This document shows positions 3,701 through 5,037 of a stretch of 5,037 nt of DNA, one piece after another. The stretch's first letter is position 1; every line of letters starts with the position of its first letter. The notes below the pieces were generated by a model. The model did not search any database and was not told where the DNA came from. It saw only the letters and a list, made by a program, of their open reading frames with translations. Source of the stretch: JBGTKH01 sp041744735 (lineage in GTDB: Bacteria; Planctomycetota; Planctomycetia; Pirellulales; Pirellulaceae); NCBI GenBank assembly GCA_041744735.1, contig JBGTKH010000473.1, forward strand, positions 1 through 5,037. Reading direction: 5' to 3'. The position numbers and the translations under genes are program-made.

Positions 3701-4906
3701 ATGGCCACGAAGCTTGACGACCCGCGCATTGTCGAATTCGACGTCCGCACCGACGAGATGCTGGTGAACATGGGACCGCAGCATCCCAGCACGCACGGCG
3801 TGCTGCGCTTGGTGCTGCGAACCGACGGAGAAATCGTTTCCGAGGTCACACCGCACATCGGCTACCTGCATCGCTGTGCCGAAAAGATCGGCGAGAACCT
3901 GACGCCGCGGCAATGGATTCCCTACACCGACCGGATGGATTATCTGGCCGGCATGAACATGAATCTGGGCTGGTCGCTGGCCGTCGAGAAGCTGCTCGAT
4001 TATCAACTGCCCGAGAAGGCTCGGCACCTGCGCGTGATCATCGCCGAGATGAACCGGATCGCCAGCCACTTGGTCGGCATGGGCGCTTACGGACTCGACT
4101 TGGGCACATTCAGTCCATTCCTGTACGCTTTCCGCGAACGCGAGAAGATTCTGGATTTGTTCGAGGAAGCCTGCGGGGCGCGGCTCACTTACAGTTACCT
4201 CACACCTGGCGGCGCCACGGCCGATTTGCCGCGCGGCTGGCTGAAGACGTGCGAGCAGTTTCTGACGCAGTTCGTCCCAAACATCGAAGAGTATCACACG
4301 CTGCTCACCAGCAATGCCATCTTCATCAAACGCACGGCCGGCATCGGCATCCTGCCGCCCGAGATGGCAATTGACTACGGCTGCACCGGCCCGGTGCTGC
4401 GCGGCAGCGGCGTCGACCACGACCTGCGCCGCGACGGCGAAGAACGCTACACGGAAATGTACGACGGCTACGCGTTCGAGATCATTTGCCAGCGCAACGG
4501 TCACTATCCGAAGGACCACGATTACCCGCCCGTGCCGAAAGAGACGGTGCTGGGTGACTGCTGGCATCGGTTCTACGTGCGCATGTTAGAAGTGGTGCAG
4601 TCGGTGGATCTCGTGCGCCAAGCCATCGATCGTTACAGCACGGCCACCGGCGATTGGGGCCAGCCAATCAAGCTGGCCCAAAAGTTGCCCAAGGGCGAGG
4701 CCTATTTGGAAACGGAATGCCCCCGCGGCCAAATGGGATTCTTTATCGTCAGCGACGGCTCGTCGATTCCTTGGCGAGCGCGGGCCCGAAGCAGTTCGTT
4801 CTGCAACCTGTCCGTCTGCCACGAACTGTGCCAAGGCTGCCTGATCGCCGATGTGCCGGCGATTGTCGGATCACTAGATATCGTGATGGGCGAGATCGAC
4901 AGGTAA
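3701..4906 (+). CDS. nuoD: NADH-quinone oxidoreductase subunit D (NuoD, 49-kDa subunit)
   Basis: A 401-residue full-length NuoD, the large peripheral-arm subunit that with NuoB forms the quinone reduction site and descends from the large subunit of NiFe hydrogenases. Family motifs run in order: NMGPQHPSTHGVLRLVL (23-39), HIGYLHRCAEK (52-62), PYTDRMDYLAGM (74-85), EMNRIASHL, GLDLGTFSPFLYAFREREKILDLFE, GCTGPVLRGSGVDHDLRR, ECPRGQMGFFIVSDGSS and the end IVGSLDIVMGEIDR. H32 and Y81 appear to match the His and Tyr known to bind quinone in the Thermus homologue (His38 and Tyr87 there). The hydrogenase nickel ligands are absent, as usual for NuoD. An odd feature is four Cys near the C-terminus (368, 373, 377, 380), in a stretch where the familiar sequence is closer to FVNLQALPELVRGHLIADV. 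The gene begins 5 bases after nuoC and is followed by a palindromic element, so it may end this transcript. Confidence 0.96.
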   Translation: MATKLDDPRIVEFDVRTDEMLVNMGPQHPSTHGVLRLVLRTDGEIVSEVTPHIGYLHRCAEKIGENLTPRQWIPYTDRMDYLAGMNMNLGWSLAVEKLLDYQLPEKARHLRVIIAEMNRIASHLVGMGAYGLDLGTFSPFLYAFREREKILDLFEEACGARLTYSYLTPGGATADLPRGWLKTCEQFLTQFVPNIEEYHTLLTSNAIFIKRTAGIGILPPEMAIDYGCTGPVLRGSGVDHDLRRDGEERYTEMYDGYAFEIICQRNGHYPKDHDYPPVPKETVLGDCWHRFYVRMLEVVQSVDLVRQAIDRYSTATGDWGQPIKLAQKLPKGEAYLETECPRGQMGFFIVSDGSSIPWRARARSSSFCNLSVCHELCQGCLIADVPAIVGSLDIVMGEIDR

Positions 4907-4911
4907 TTCAT

Positions 4912-4970
4912 GTAGGCAAGTCTCCGAGACTGGCAATTTCCGGTCTCTCGGATCGGAGAGACCGGGCTAC
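4912..4970. repeat. Compound palindrome after nuoD (REP-like, or terminator without U-tract)
   Basis: The main stem pairs 4940-4949 with 4956-4965, a perfect 10 bp (CCGGTCTCTC) around the 6-base loop 4950-4955. To its left is a smaller dyad GTCT/AGAC (4920-4923 and 4927-4930) sharing the GTCTC/GAGAC words. The outer ends GTAG (4912-4915) and CTAC (4967-4970) are complementary too. It starts 6 bases after the nuoD stop. No run of T follows on either strand, so a classic intrinsic terminator is not supported; the layout resembles small dispersed REP-type elements placed after genes. The remaining 4971-5037 has no gene that I can support. Confidence 0.6.
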
Positions 4971-5037
4971 GTGAAAGTGATCCACTCCATACGCTTCTAC
5001 CAGGGCGATTCATTTGTTAAAGTTGCGAAAGATGTAC

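Noticed and set aside
3692..4567. Long minus-strand open frame of 291 codons opposite nuoD
   Set aside because: It is the antisense shadow of nuoD, whose own frame is full-length and matches the family throughout.
5033..5037. ATG near the right edge as the start of a next gene
   Set aside because: Only about two codons are visible and there is no clear ribosome binding site, so it cannot be supported.

Overview
The window looks like chromosomal DNA from a planctomycete-type bacterium, probably near the Pirellulales. This rests on recognising protein style, not on any search: a CsrA starting MLVLSRKKNESI, a DUF2203 protein with the LCWRLGEPE and WH-x-LEAGFAGRQP motifs, stand-alone NuoC and NuoD, and several starts with weak or no Shine-Dalgarno sequence. 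Confidence in the phylum is moderate.

Layout. Positions 1-197 hold no gene: a 9-bp inverted repeat at the edge, some small dyads, and a clear intrinsic terminator (142-173) for the minus-strand gene csrA (198-416). The csrA leader carries a 7-bp hairpin with a GGA-containing loop and an AAAGGA ribosome binding site, a set-up like known CsrA autoregulation. From about 464 to 1210 there is no credible gene. This stretch has a 14-bp AT-rich palindrome (846-859) and, at 1026-1157, a cluster of hairpins; three of these show GGA in the loop when read on the minus strand. A good sigma70-type promoter (TTGCGG-16-TATAAT, 1223-1250) then faces right.

From 1326 to 4906 all genes are on the plus strand: nuoI, a DUF2203 gene, nuoA, nuoC, nuoD. 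Four of the five encode subunits of NADH:quinone oxidoreductase (respiratory complex I). NuoI carries two 4Fe-4S clusters, NuoA is a small membrane subunit at the arm junction, and NuoC and NuoD form part of the peripheral arm, NuoD lining the quinone pocket. The order is unusual: nuoI comes first, a non-Nuo gene lies between nuoI and nuoA, and nuoB is missing from its usual place between nuoA and nuoC. NuoA has about 50 extra residues between its second and third membrane segments, including a perfect 15-bp tandem duplication. After nuoD comes a compound palindrome (4912-4970), REP-like or a terminator without a U-tract. The last 67 bases show no gene.

Nothing here is clearly a new defence or mobile system. 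The most interesting leads are the possible CsrA regulatory circuit (leader hairpin plus upstream GGA-loop hairpins) and the rearranged complex I cluster with its enlarged NuoA.
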